Shown: positions 19,510 to 28,594 of the stretch, piece after piece
How positions within the stretch are numbered: position 1 is the stretch's first letter
Layout of the letters: each line of letters starts with the position of its first letter
Assembly (NCBI RefSeq): GCF_012933385.1
Contig: NZ_JABBPN010000004.1
Coordinates: 124,001 to 188,000, forward strand
Direction of reading: 5' to 3'
DNA: 64,000 nt
From: Paenibacillus lemnae
GTDB taxonomy: Bacteria; Bacillota; Bacilli; Paenibacillales; Paenibacillaceae
Program-made: the position numbers and the translations under genes
The notes under the pieces: model-generated
What the model saw: the letters and a program-made list of their open reading frames with translations, nothing else
Databases searched by the model: none
What the model was told of the DNA's origin: nothing

Positions 19510-21254
19510 GGTTCATCCTCCATCGTATAGGGAATCAGCACCCTTACTTTTGTGCCCACCCCTGATGTACTTTCAACCTCAATCCCGTACTGTTCTCCAA
19601 AAGTAAGCTTAATACGGTCCCTAATATTCATAAGGCCTATACCTGTCCCCCGTGTTTTCACTTCTCCCTTCATCATACGCTGCAGGAATTCCTCACTCAT
19701 ACCGGGTCCGTTGTCCTCCACGATGACAACCAGGCGCTCATCCTCTTCCTCCATATAAATCCGAATACTGCATGAATTCACCATGGTCTCCAGTCCATAC
19801 AAAACGGCATTTTCCAGCAGAGGCTGAAGTGTAAGTTTCGGCACTTTGGTATGCAGCCATCTTTCCGGGATGTCAGCACTAAAGTTTAGTCGGTCACGGA
19901 ATCTGTACTTCTGAATGATGACATAATGCTCCACAATTTGAAGCTCTTCTCTCAAGGTAATCACATCATCTTTCAGACTAATCGATGAACGAAGCAGATA
20001 ACCCAGAGATATTACCATTCTTGAAATCTGATCCTGCTTGTTCTTTTTGGCCAGCCAATTGATCGATTCAAGCGTATTGTAAAGAAAATGAGGATTCATT
20101 TGAGCCTGAAGTGCTTTGAATTCCGTTTCATGGATCACAAGCTGTTTGGCATAATTCTCCTTGATCAGCATGTTGATTCGCGCCAGCATCAGACGATAAG
20201 TACGGTGAAGAAGACCGACTTCGTCCATCTGTACTTCCGTTCTTGTGTTCAAGCTCTGATCCATACTCTCCAGATCATGCACATCTTTCATCTGCTTAAT
20301 CAGAGACTCGATCGGCCGGGTCATCCCGCGAGCCAGCTTCATGCCTGCAGCAGCAACCAGGATGACCACTGCACTGAATAACAGAATGAGCGACCGCTTC
20401 AGCCAATGGATGGTGTTGAAAATTACATCGTAGGGGAGAGCATGATAATACATCCATCCTGTATAAGCGGACTGGGCACGGGATACGAAATATGCCTCAC
20501 CTTCCGTAGTGTTCATGACTTCATAACTGGCACCAGGTGCCAGGGAGTTTAACTGGGCAGTAAAGCTGTAATCCACCCTTCTCGCTGGGAAAACGGTTTC
20601 ATTTTCTGATTTAAGAACAATGATGCCGTTATCATCATTTCTTCCCGCATAATCCTTGATCAGCCGTTCAATATCGATGCGCAGATATAAGATGCCTATC
20701 GGTTCAAGCGTTAATGGTTCATATGCTCGAATTTGTCTTACCATAATCAGCATGGGATCCGCTTCATCCGGGTTCAACCAGCGCATGGCCCCTTCTCCGG
20801 TCACAGATTCTTCTCTCACCCGATCGTATTTTTCTTCGGAGAAAGCCACTGTATCCCCGTATCTGACTTCTCTGCCGGTCAAATCCGCTATATGTGCCGA
20901 CTGGACATACGGAACGGATACGCTGATATGGCTCCATAACCGGTCCATCATGGTATTCCTGTACAAATATGCCGCATAATCAGGAATATCGCCATCCGCA
21001 AGCTCCTTCAAGCTCTCCTGAATTTGCTTGTCTGAAACAATATTGAGGGACATCGACTCCAGCTTTTTCAATTCCATATCCACAGCTCTTGAAGACATAT
21101 TCAAGTAGAGCGATGACTTCTCATACAGCTGCTTGTCGTACACAGAATACGTGAAGTATAGCGATCCAAAATTCAAAGATACAAGTATGGCCAGCATGGA
21201 TAACAAAATGACCAGCAGTTTATATTTAAATCTCATATGCCTGTATGCTTTCAT
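19506..21254 (-). CDS. YesM-type sensor histidine kinase
   Basis: The 582-residue product has a membrane segment at about 12-32, an extracellular cache-like sensor, and a second membrane segment at about 285-305. A HAMP region (ARGMTRPIESLIKQM) is followed by the His_kinase motif ALQAQMNPHFLYNTLESINW, with the phospho-acceptor His near residue 385. The ATPase has N-box LLENAVLYGLE and G-box DNGPGM / GTGIGLMNI. It would phosphorylate an AraC-type response regulator in answer to an extracellular sugar. The best local partner is the YesN-like regulator at 25141-26694, although an importer operon separates them. AAAGGGG precedes the chosen ATG. It is coupled to the binding-protein gene by a 4-bp overlap. 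Confidence 0.9.
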   Translation of the reverse strand: MKAYRHMRFKYKLLVILLSMLAILVSLNFGSLYFTYSVYDKQLYEKSSLYLNMSSRAVDMELKKLESMSLNIVSDKQIQESLKELADGDIPDYAAYLYRNTMMDRLWSHISVSVPYVQSAHIADLTGREVRYGDTVAFSEEKYDRVREESVTGEGAMRWLNPDEADPMLIMVRQIRAYEPLTLEPIGILYLRIDIERLIKDYAGRNDDNGIIVLKSENETVFPARRVDYSFTAQLNSLAPGASYEVMNTTEGEAYFVSRAQSAYTGWMYYHALPYDVIFNTIHWLKRSLILLFSAVVILVAAAGMKLARGMTRPIESLIKQMKDVHDLESMDQSLNTRTEVQMDEVGLLHRTYRLMLARINMLIKENYAKQLVIHETEFKALQAQMNPHFLYNTLESINWLAKKNKQDQISRMVISLGYLLRSSISLKDDVITLREELQIVEHYVIIQKYRFRDRLNFSADIPERWLHTKVPKLTLQPLLENAVLYGLETMVNSCSIRIYMEEEDERLVVIVEDNGPGMSEEFLQRMMKGEVKTRGTGIGLMNIRDRIKLTFGEQYGIEVESTSGVGTKVRVLIPYTMEDEP

Positions 21255-21333
21255 AGCCGGTGCCCCTTTTATGGTTCAAAGTTACGAACCACACTTGAAA
21301 TGTTAGAGCAAGGGGTCCACCTATACTGCTAAA

Positions 21334-21367
21334 GGACTGCCAGAGGAGATGTTTCTCCTGGCAGTCC
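21334..21367 (-). terminator. Stem-loop between the third importer operon and the kinase operon
   Basis: A 10-bp stem (GGACTGCCAG with CTGGCAGTCC) plus an inner GGAG/CTCC pairing lies 32 bp after the binding-protein stop. The T-run on the minus strand is poor (TTTA), so it may be a weak terminator or an mRNA-stabilising hairpin that allows read-through into the kinase gene. Confidence 0.55.
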
Positions 21368-21398
21368 CAGCATGAATCAGTATAAGTATAATTGGAGC

Positions 21399-23057
21399 TT
21401 ACTTGCTCTGATAGCGATCATAAGCAGCCTGATGCACCTTGATGGCTTCATCTATGCCCATACCTTTGATCGTCTCTACCATTTTATCAAATTCCGAGAT
21501 GGGTTTGCTGCCATTAATGATTGCTGTCATGGTTTCATTCAGGTAGGTGTTCACCTGACTCATGATCGAGGTGCTGGCTCTGGCTTCATCTGCACTGAGA
21601 CGAATTGGAGGCAGCGTAAGCTCCGAACTGGCCTTCATCCACTCTGTGTTAGCAGAACGCTGGCCTTCATTAAACATCAGCGCATCCAGATACCGGCTGT
21701 CCTGATTAATTGGACCATCCATAATGGATAGTGCAAACGTGGATAATGCCTGATCATAAGTGAGTCCGTCCGGATTATCAACAATGGCGTCTGTAAACTT
21801 GATCGCATCTCCTTCCTTGCTGTAACTCTCTCCTTCAATACCGAAGTTGAACAGATCATGGCCCTCAGGGCTGTAATTAAAATCCATCCACTGTACAATG
21901 TATTTCAGTTTATCTTTATCAGCGCTTGAAGTAATCGCTTCTCCATAAGAGAGTACTTTCTGTTCCATATTGAACGTTGCGTAAGCTGTACCATTATCCG
22001 AAACCGGCCATGGCACACCTGTCACATTAAAATCAGGGTCATCTTTCATCAGGTTAAAATATTTACCCATCCCGCTGAATACACCGCCATTATAAGAACC
22101 AGCCAGATGATTGGTTATCTTATAATCAAAGGCTTTTCCATCATTGGTCATAATCTCCGGATCAATCAGTCCTTCACTATACCATTTAGCCATCGTCTCA
22201 AGGAAATCCTTGTAACCGGGTTCGATCGGACCGAACGCTACCTTGTTGTCTTTCATTTGGAATCCGCCGACCACACCGAAAGCAGGAGCAAAGTCATGCA
22301 GCTTCGTCAGATTACCTGGACCCCAGTTGCCGGTGAACGGCAGTTCATCCGCTTTTCCATTACCGTTCGGATCCTTTTCTTTAAACGCCTTTAATACGGT
22401 ATACCATTCGTCAATATTCGTTGGTGCTTCCAGACCGAGTTTATCCAGCCAGTCCTTACGCATAATGAGACCTGAGGTTGCGTTCAGCTTCAGAGCATCC
22501 AGTTTCATCAGCGGGAACATATAAATGGTTCCATCATCGAGAGAAATTTGCTTTTTCACGTCAGGATCTGAATCAATGATTTTTTTCAAGTTAGGCGCAT
22601 ATTGATCGATCAGTTCATTGAGGCGGATAATCCGTCCATCCTCAATCATTTTCTCGGGTCCGCCAATAGCATCTGCCCAGTTGTAGTAAATAATATCCGG
22701 CAGCTCATTGGTCGAAACGAGCAGGTTAAACTGGTCTTTTTGCTGGCCAAGCGGCGGGTGTGTAAATTTCGTTTTGATGCCTGTAAGTTCTTCTTTTTTC
22801 TTATAAGATGCCATTTCTCCGAAATTATCGAGCGATGCTGTAAGCTTGGCATCATTCGCACGCCAATAATCAATGGTAAAGCTTTCGTCTGTAATCGGCA
22901 GAGGAATTTCTGTCAATGCTTCCTGTACTTCCCCATCATTCGTGCCCGGGTTGTTGTTGTTTTCAGATTCTTGGTTTTTACCTCCGCCAGTGCAGCCCGC
23001 TAAAAGGCTGCCAACGAGCAGTCCAGACAACAAGAGTGACCCCCATTTTTTCTTCAT
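21399..23057 (-). CDS. Extracellular solute-binding lipoprotein (LplA type), third importer
   Basis: The 552-residue lipoprotein has signal MKKKWGSLLLSGLLVGSLLAGC (lipobox LLAGC), an acidic/Asn-rich linker, and a long type-1 binding fold. It is the last gene of the operon permease(B)-permease(C)-binding protein, whose control region carries a cre-like site. GAGGAGG precedes the ATG. The substrate is unknown, probably a plant cell-wall oligosaccharide. Confidence 0.87.
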   Translation of the reverse strand: MKKKWGSLLLSGLLVGSLLAGCTGGGKNQESENNNNPGTNDGEVQEALTEIPLPITDESFTIDYWRANDAKLTASLDNFGEMASYKKKEELTGIKTKFTHPPLGQQKDQFNLLVSTNELPDIIYYNWADAIGGPEKMIEDGRIIRLNELIDQYAPNLKKIIDSDPDVKKQISLDDGTIYMFPLMKLDALKLNATSGLIMRKDWLDKLGLEAPTNIDEWYTVLKAFKEKDPNGNGKADELPFTGNWGPGNLTKLHDFAPAFGVVGGFQMKDNKVAFGPIEPGYKDFLETMAKWYSEGLIDPEIMTNDGKAFDYKITNHLAGSYNGGVFSGMGKYFNLMKDDPDFNVTGVPWPVSDNGTAYATFNMEQKVLSYGEAITSSADKDKLKYIVQWMDFNYSPEGHDLFNFGIEGESYSKEGDAIKFTDAIVDNPDGLTYDQALSTFALSIMDGPINQDSRYLDALMFNEGQRSANTEWMKASSELTLPPIRLSADEARASTSIMSQVNTYLNETMTAIINGSKPISEFDKMVETIKGMGIDEAIKVHQAAYDRYQSK

Positions 23058-23084
23058 TAAACTGCCTCCTCTTTCATTAGTTCT

Positions 23085-23954
23085 TTATTGTTTCACAGCA
23101 CCGATGAGAGCGCCTTGAACAAAATATTTTTGGATAAACGGATATACGAGCATAATCGGAAGTGTAGAGATAATAATCGTTGCATACTTGATGTTCTCCC
23201 CGATGGCATAGCCGGTATCCACACCTGCACCCATGGATTCTGTACTGCTTCCAATAAGAATATCCCGCAGAATAATCTGGATGGGATAAAGTGACTGATC
23301 CCGCAGGTATAACAGAGGTGTCACAAAATCATTCCAGTGATCCACAGCATAGTACAGCAGCATGACCGCCAGGATAGACTTGGATAACGGCAGCACGATA
23401 CGAAATAGTATGGTGAAATCTGTGGCGCCATCCATCTTTGCCGATTCGATCATTTCCATCGGCAGAGCTTCAAAACTGGTTTTCATGATCAAGAAATAAA
23501 ATGTATTTATCGCCGTAGGCACGATCATCGCCCATGGAGTGTTAACCAGACCCAGGTTATTCACAAGCAGAAAAGTCGGAATCATTCCGCCGCCGAAGAA
23601 CATCGTGAACGTGATGAGCTTCATCAGAAATTTTCTGCCCAGCAGATCTTTTCGGGATAAGGTATAGGCGGCCAGCGATGTCATTAATAGATTCAAAGCC
23701 GTTCCTGCCACAACGTAGAACAAGGTATTCATATAACCGGTGTAAATCTTGGGATTCTGAAAGACATATTGATAGGCCTTCAGCTGAAACCCTTCAGGAA
23801 GCAGCATAAAGGATTGGGAACGGATTAACCGGTCCGGATCACTTACGGAAGAGTTCAGGATATACAGCATAGGATATAAAGAAACTGCAATGACAAAGAT
23901 TAGAAAAATGATATTTACTGCATCAAACACACGTTCACCGGTAGAACGCTTCAT
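23085..23954 (-). CDS. Carbohydrate ABC importer permease, LplC/YtcP type
   Basis: Permease of 289 residues with six membrane segments, a family EAA loop (EMIESAKMDGATDFTILFRI) and the C-terminal QGALIGAVKQ. The EAA loop has Ala-Thr where the other LplC-type permeases here have Ala-Gly. It sits 27 bp before the binding-protein gene and 15 bp after the LplB-type permease gene. Confidence 0.88.
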   Translation of the reverse strand: MKRSTGERVFDAVNIIFLIFVIAVSLYPMLYILNSSVSDPDRLIRSQSFMLLPEGFQLKAYQYVFQNPKIYTGYMNTLFYVVAGTALNLLMTSLAAYTLSRKDLLGRKFLMKLITFTMFFGGGMIPTFLLVNNLGLVNTPWAMIVPTAINTFYFLIMKTSFEALPMEMIESAKMDGATDFTILFRIVLPLSKSILAVMLLYYAVDHWNDFVTPLLYLRDQSLYPIQIILRDILIGSSTESMGAGVDTGYAIGENIKYATIIISTLPIMLVYPFIQKYFVQGALIGAVKQ

Positions 23955-23969
23955 AAACTTTCCCTCCCT

Positions 23970-24932
23970 CTACCAGAGACTTGTTTGGTTGACCTTTTTA
24001 CTAAGTGCATTAGCTAGAAGCAGCAGCGAAAAGTTAATAATTCCATTGAACAAACCGATCGCTGTGGAGTACGTATAGTTGCCTTCGAGAATCCCTGTAC
24101 GATAAATAAATGTTGAGATCACATCTGAAGTTTCGTAAGTAGGCGCCGTCTGCATAAGAAGGATCTTCTGAAAATCTGCATTCATAATCGCACCCATCCT
24201 CAAAATAAACATGATTACAATTGTAGGCATAATGCCCGGGAGCGTGATATGCAAAAGCTGCTTCCATCTGCCTGCCCCGTCTATTTTGGCTGCCTCGTAC
24301 AGCTGTGGATCCACCCCGCTGAGCGCGGCTAGAAATATAATGGAAGACCATCCCGCCCCCTGCCAAATATTAGAGAGGATGTACATCGGCCGGAACATAT
24401 CCTTTTCAGCCAGAAACATGATGGGCTGCAGGTCGAACAAACCGCGCACTACGTTAAACAATCCGCCGTCCAGAGATGAAAACGTCTTGAGCATACCGAC
24501 GACGACAACAACCGAGATAAAGTGAGGCAGGTAGCTGACAGTCTGTACGGTTCGTTTGAACCACTTTTTCCTGACCTCATGAAGAAGAAGTGCAAGGATA
24601 ATAGGAGCTGGAAAACCAAGCAGAATACTGTACAAGCTAAGAATGAGCGTGTTGCTGATCAGTCTTTCGAAATAATAGCTGTTAAAAAACATTTTAAAGT
24701 TGTCCAGTCCAACCCACTCTCCCGACAAGATGCCTTTAATCGGACTGTATGTTTTTTGGAATGCCATAAGCAGTCCATACATTGGTCCGTAGGCGAAAAT
24801 CAGGTAGTAGAGTACGACCGGGATCAGCATGATATAGACATATTTGTTGCGAATCAGTTCTTTTTTCAAAAAACTCATCTTTCCCTGCTGAATCTCGGGC
24901 CGTTGAACCAACTGTCGTTGAGGTTGTGCCAT
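23970..24932 (-). CDS. Carbohydrate ABC importer permease, LplB type
   Basis: Permease of 320 residues with a Gln-rich basic N-terminal tail, then six membrane segments and the EAA loop LYEAAKIDGAGRWKQLLHIT. AAGGGGG precedes the ATG. First gene of the third importer operon. Its upstream region (24933-25060) contains a cre-like site at 24983-24996 and a TTTGTGCACAAA palindrome, so expression is probably repressed by preferred sugars. Confidence 0.88.
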   Translation of the reverse strand: MAQPQRQLVQRPEIQQGKMSFLKKELIRNKYVYIMLIPVVLYYLIFAYGPMYGLLMAFQKTYSPIKGILSGEWVGLDNFKMFFNSYYFERLISNTLILSLYSILLGFPAPIILALLLHEVRKKWFKRTVQTVSYLPHFISVVVVVGMLKTFSSLDGGLFNVVRGLFDLQPIMFLAEKDMFRPMYILSNIWQGAGWSSIIFLAALSGVDPQLYEAAKIDGAGRWKQLLHITLPGIMPTIVIMFILRMGAIMNADFQKILLMQTAPTYETSDVISTFIYRTGILEGNYTYSTAIGLFNGIINFSLLLLANALSKKVNQTSLW

Positions 24933-24982
24933 TCATATCCCCCTTGCCAATGATTAAGCTTCTCTTGCAGCTAATCTTCACT

Positions 24983-24996
24983 TTAAAGCGTTTTCA
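24983..24996 (-). promoter_or_regulatory. cre-like CcpA site upstream of the third importer operon
   Basis: The minus strand reads TGAAAACGCTTTAA, matching TGWAARCGYTWNCW at 13 of 14 positions with an intact central CG. It lies about 50 bp upstream of the permease start. With the site at 15625-15638 it suggests CcpA control of both halves of the island. Confidence 0.6.
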
Positions 24997-25025
24997 TAAA
25001 AATTCCCATGCTCATAACCGTTCTG

Positions 25026-25037
25026 TTTGTGCACAAA
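25026..25037. promoter_or_regulatory. Perfect 12-bp palindrome in the importer control region
   Basis: TTTGTGCACAAA lies between the YesN terminator and the cre-like site, upstream of the permease start at 24932. It could be an operator; no further copies were seen nearby. Confidence 0.3.
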
Positions 25038-25060
25038 ACCGACTTGTTCGCGAATATAAA

Positions 25061-25097
25061 AAAAGATGATTCCTGTGTAAACCAGGAATCATCTTTT
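25061..25097 (-). terminator. Strong terminator after the YesN-like regulator gene
   Basis: A perfect 15-bp stem (AAAAGATGATTCCTG and its complement, 7-nt loop) is followed on the minus strand by a run of T. Confidence 0.88.
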
Positions 25098-25140
25098 ATG
25101 GCGGCCGCTGCAGCGCTGCAGATGAAATCATTCATATCTT

Positions 25141-26694
25141 TTAAAAATACTGCTGCTTGTACTCGGATGGAGATAAGCCTGTATGCTTTTTAAATACCTT
25201 GCTAAAATAAGGCGAATTGCCTCCAAATCCGGCCATTTCAGCCAGATGGCTAATTCTGATCTCATTGTCCTGTTCTAATAGTTCCAGGGCCCTTTCCATT
25301 CTGAGCCTCATCACATAATTCGTGAATTTCTCCCCGATTTCTCGTTTGAAAACCTTACTCACATAATCAGGATTCATGTAAATTTCATTGGATACCATCT
25401 GCAGGGTCAGCTGCTCGTCATGCAGTCGCTGATGAACAATTTGTACGACGCTTTGGACAAGCTGGGAATGCTGGCTGCGTGTTCTCTCAAATCTTTCGAG
25501 TGCAATGTCTCTTGATATTGACATGACAAGCTCCTGGACCGATTGAAACGTACTGGACTCGATAACGGTCGTTAACCTGCCTAGATATTCTGCTATACGG
25601 TCGGAGCTGCCGAGGCGAATGATGCCCATGAACAGCTGAATGATATAGGATTTGGTCTCCGCGGAGTCCATACGAAGTTCGGACAACCGCTGGAAAACTT
25701 GTGTCAACTCACGTTCTGCATCGTCCCAATGTCCTGCTTTGATCACCATGATCAGCTTTTCTTCATCATAGCTGAAATCTTCCTGCCGCCCCTGGTCCAA
25801 CGAGTTGGAAATATCTCTTCTAGTAATCAGACTCCCTTTACCGAGGTAAAATTGATGACTCAAGCAGTCAATCGTTTGTTTATAGAGCCTGCGGACTTGC
25901 GCCAGCTCGCCGGAATCACTTAGCGCAGCCGTCAGATCCAGATTATAATATTTCGTGAAAATAGAACGAATGCTTTGAATTCGTTCAAACAGCTCCGGTT
26001 CCGTGAGTGTATCTTCAATAAGTATCAGGACATGCTTGCTCACCGTTGAGCTCAACATCGGATTACGAAATACATCCTCCGTAATATTTTTCACGGCAAA
26101 TAGATGTTCATATTCATGCTCACCGTCAATTTGAAATAGAAGCACACGGACCTGCTGGCTTTGGAATTGAAATCCGAATAATTCACCAAAATAGTGCCAT
26201 TCTTCTGTGCCATAGGTCTTGTTCGTCAAAAATTCTTTGAGAAACTGCTCTTTTGCGTAGGGTTTAATCCTTTCCAGCCCATATCGAACAGATTGAACGA
26301 AGGCCTCTTTATCATCCTCTATCATTCTGGATTCGACTAACTCACCAATCGCCTCGCTAAGACTCTCTTCACTGCAGGGCTTCAGAAGATAGTGCTTTAC
26401 GCCATACTGCATAGCCGTCTTGGCATACTCAAATTCGGAATACCCTGTCAATAAAATAAACATAATATCCGGATGAATGGCATGAACCGTCCGCACCAGC
26501 TCAAGACCGTCCATTCCAGGCATACGAATATCTGTAATGATGATATCTGGAGGGTTCTGCCTAACGATATTCATCGCCTGCTGTCCATTTTGGGCGGTTC
26601 CAATCAGTTCGGTATTCAGAACTTCCCATTCAATAACCGAAGAAATGCCGTCCAAGATCATAAATTCATCATCTACTAAGAGTACTTTATACAT
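25141..26694 (-). CDS. YesN-type response regulator, AraC output
   Basis: The 517-residue product has a receiver domain at 1-120 with phospho-acceptor Asp55 (IIITDIRMPGMDG), acidic DDE near residues 8-10 and Lys near 104 (YLLKPC). A long linker follows, then a C-terminal AraC double helix-turn-helix (about 415-517, ending SPYFSKVFKKHTGLSPSEYK). It acts in the cytoplasm as the partner of YesM-type kinases; candidates are the kinase at 19506-21254 and the one at the left edge. It lies 54 bp after the TPR-GH26-like gene on the same strand and may be cotranscribed with it. It likely activates the third importer operon immediately downstream. Confidence 0.92.
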   Translation of the reverse strand: MYKVLLVDDEFMILDGISSVIEWEVLNTELIGTAQNGQQAMNIVRQNPPDIIITDIRMPGMDGLELVRTVHAIHPDIMFILLTGYSEFEYAKTAMQYGVKHYLLKPCSEESLSEAIGELVESRMIEDDKEAFVQSVRYGLERIKPYAKEQFLKEFLTNKTYGTEEWHYFGELFGFQFQSQQVRVLLFQIDGEHEYEHLFAVKNITEDVFRNPMLSSTVSKHVLILIEDTLTEPELFERIQSIRSIFTKYYNLDLTAALSDSGELAQVRRLYKQTIDCLSHQFYLGKGSLITRRDISNSLDQGRQEDFSYDEEKLIMVIKAGHWDDAERELTQVFQRLSELRMDSAETKSYIIQLFMGIIRLGSSDRIAEYLGRLTTVIESSTFQSVQELVMSISRDIALERFERTRSQHSQLVQSVVQIVHQRLHDEQLTLQMVSNEIYMNPDYVSKVFKREIGEKFTNYVMRLRMERALELLEQDNEIRISHLAEMAGFGGNSPYFSKVFKKHTGLSPSEYKQQYF

Positions 26695-26748
26695 GGTTGT
26701 CTCCTAGATTGGATTTGGTAGTGTCCGTTAACATTCTGTGGATCCCGA

Positions 26749-28380
26749 TTATTTCACCGTGACCTTTACTTTCTGCGTCGTCACCAGCTTGCCGCTGGAA
26801 TCATACGCCTGTATGGAGAGCTCAATCTTCTTGCCTTTGTAGGGCCTAAAGTCAACTTCCGCCTTCCAAGGCGGTGCAGAGGTTGTGGCAACCGTTAGGC
26901 CGCCAATCTTATAGGTGACCTTGGATAACGTAGGTGCCCAGGTTTTTACATAAGCAGACACCTTTAGTTTGCCTGCGTTAATGGTGCTGTTGTTGATCTG
27001 CTTATAGGACACGGAAGCTTTTTCACCGATCGAGCTTAAGTAAAATGGATTCGCGACGGCATCTTTATATGCTTGGAGCAGCCTGCTGTTCGCAGAGAGC
27101 ATATAATATTTGATTCGTTCTGTCGCATTGCCATTGCTGTCGAACCAAAAGACACCTTTCACTTTCGGGTAAACCATCGGCAGGGAAGCGTAAAATTCCT
27201 GCATCTTGTACACGGCCCATGAGGTTTTATCCTGACGCTTCTCCGGGTACATGTAAGACACGCCGCCCTCAGAGATGAACACCGGCTTGCGATCTCCATA
27301 AAGCTTGTAGATATAATCGAATTTATCCAGATGGCTCGACCGGTCTTCGCCCTGCTTCAGCGGATCAAGCGACGGGTCGAAAATCGAATACAGGCTTACA
27401 CCGACCCAATCCACATAGGCATCGCCCGGATAATATGACTCTATTGTATACGTAGGATTAGCACCTGGTGCCCAGACCATAGCCACATTGTCCTTAGCCT
27501 CTTCCCGGAACACCTTGGCGACCAGACGGAATTTCTCGATATATTTCTTCGGGTCACCGTTCCACTTCACCCAGCCGCCATTCATTTCATTGGCAAAACG
27601 CAGAAAAACCGGAACCTCTGTATCACCGATCATACGCGCAAAATTTCGCAGGTAGGCATCATCCTTCACCTGCTCCAGTCCATGAATGGGCTGCACACCA
27701 ATCTGCAGTGCCGTACCGCTAGCCTCCGCACGCTCCAGGTGTTTGGCCAGCAGAACCGGATCACTGCCGTAGTTGAAATACAGCAGATAGGCAGCGTGCT
27801 TCTTTCCAGTCATAACAGGGAACTGTTTGGTGAAATATTTGCCCTGCTTCGGATCATTCACCTTTTTGTCCATCTCCGCGTACGCGCCGATCAATGCGCC
27901 ATTAGCCGGAACAAATTTTGTTCCTTTATAGGTCGTTCCCTGTCCTGCCTGCTGCTCTACATACAGCTTTGCCGTGCTGCGCAGCATATTGGCTTTGCGT
28001 TTAGCTGCAATGCTGATCTGAGTCTGGTTTGCCTTGCCCGAATAGTCCGCCTCCAGATCCCAGTTCACGACCGCGTTGTCATACTGCTTCAATCCCTTAT
28101 AACAGTCGCCGATCCGGCGGTACATTTGAGCGGCATTCCCGTATTCCTTATCCTTTACAAATACCGGTGCAATCTGTTTATACTTGGCAATTGCTTCCTT
28201 GTATTTGCCGCGGGCCTCCAGCTTCTGTGCATCTTTGTAAACGGTCCAGACACTTGCCGCCTGAACTTCCTCTGACTGGAAGGGCGCTGCGACAAGCATC
28301 AATATTGCCATGATCAGTACCATTTTAAGCAGTCCTGCTGCCGATCTTCTTGATCGTAAATCCCGTTTTCTTGCCCCCAT
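26749..28380 (-). CDS. Secreted TPR plus GH26-like glycoside hydrolase plus Ig-like domain protein
   Basis: The 543-residue product has a long signal peptide (basic start, hydrophobic VLIMAILMLVAAP, cleavage near QAAS at 43). TPR-like helices follow at about 45-130, then a GH26-like TIM barrel at about 150-440 and a beta-sandwich/Ig-like end (about 450-543). Motif FLRFANEMNGGWVKWNG carries the likely acid/base Glu (near residue 267) and PVFISEGG the likely nucleophile Glu (near 370). GH26 members cut beta-mannan or related beta-glycans, so it may act on hemicellulose; this is a family-level inference. A TPR module in front of the barrel is unusual. The next gene downstream is the YesN-like regulator. 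Confidence 0.78.
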   Translation of the reverse strand: MGARKRDLRSRRSAAGLLKMVLIMAILMLVAAPFQSEEVQAASVWTVYKDAQKLEARGKYKEAIAKYKQIAPVFVKDKEYGNAAQMYRRIGDCYKGLKQYDNAVVNWDLEADYSGKANQTQISIAAKRKANMLRSTAKLYVEQQAGQGTTYKGTKFVPANGALIGAYAEMDKKVNDPKQGKYFTKQFPVMTGKKHAAYLLYFNYGSDPVLLAKHLERAEASGTALQIGVQPIHGLEQVKDDAYLRNFARMIGDTEVPVFLRFANEMNGGWVKWNGDPKKYIEKFRLVAKVFREEAKDNVAMVWAPGANPTYTIESYYPGDAYVDWVGVSLYSIFDPSLDPLKQGEDRSSHLDKFDYIYKLYGDRKPVFISEGGVSYMYPEKRQDKTSWAVYKMQEFYASLPMVYPKVKGVFWFDSNGNATERIKYYMLSANSRLLQAYKDAVANPFYLSSIGEKASVSYKQINNSTINAGKLKVSAYVKTWAPTLSKVTYKIGGLTVATTSAPPWKAEVDFRPYKGKKIELSIQAYDSSGKLVTTQKVKVTVK

Positions 28381-28460
28381 GATTACTTCCCCGTCTCCCC
28401 CTGCATCACGATAAATAAATGATGAAATATGTTGAATAATGTTACGACAAAAACAGAATT

Positions 28461-28469
28461 ATTATACCA
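28461..28469 (-). promoter_or_regulatory. Extended -10 promoter element upstream of the GH26-like gene
   Basis: The minus strand reads TGGTATAAT, a perfect TGnTATAAT extended -10, about 80 bp before the start codon. No good -35 is spaced correctly, which extended -10 promoters tolerate. Confidence 0.5.
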
Positions 28470-28594
28470 GCATATTCCATGACAGGGAATGACAAAGTTC
28501 AAATCAAAACCATACACTTCACCCGTAACGATAAAACCGGTTTCTCTTTCTCGCACCACATTTGACAAATTTGGATAAAAAATAATTAGACATA

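Noticed and set aside
25098..25125. GC-rich palindromic stretch (GCGGCCGC, CTGCAGCGCTGCAG) after the YesN gene terminator
   Set aside because: Looks like a cloning linker at first sight, but it is flanked by ordinary sequence and shows no vector context; left as natural sequence.
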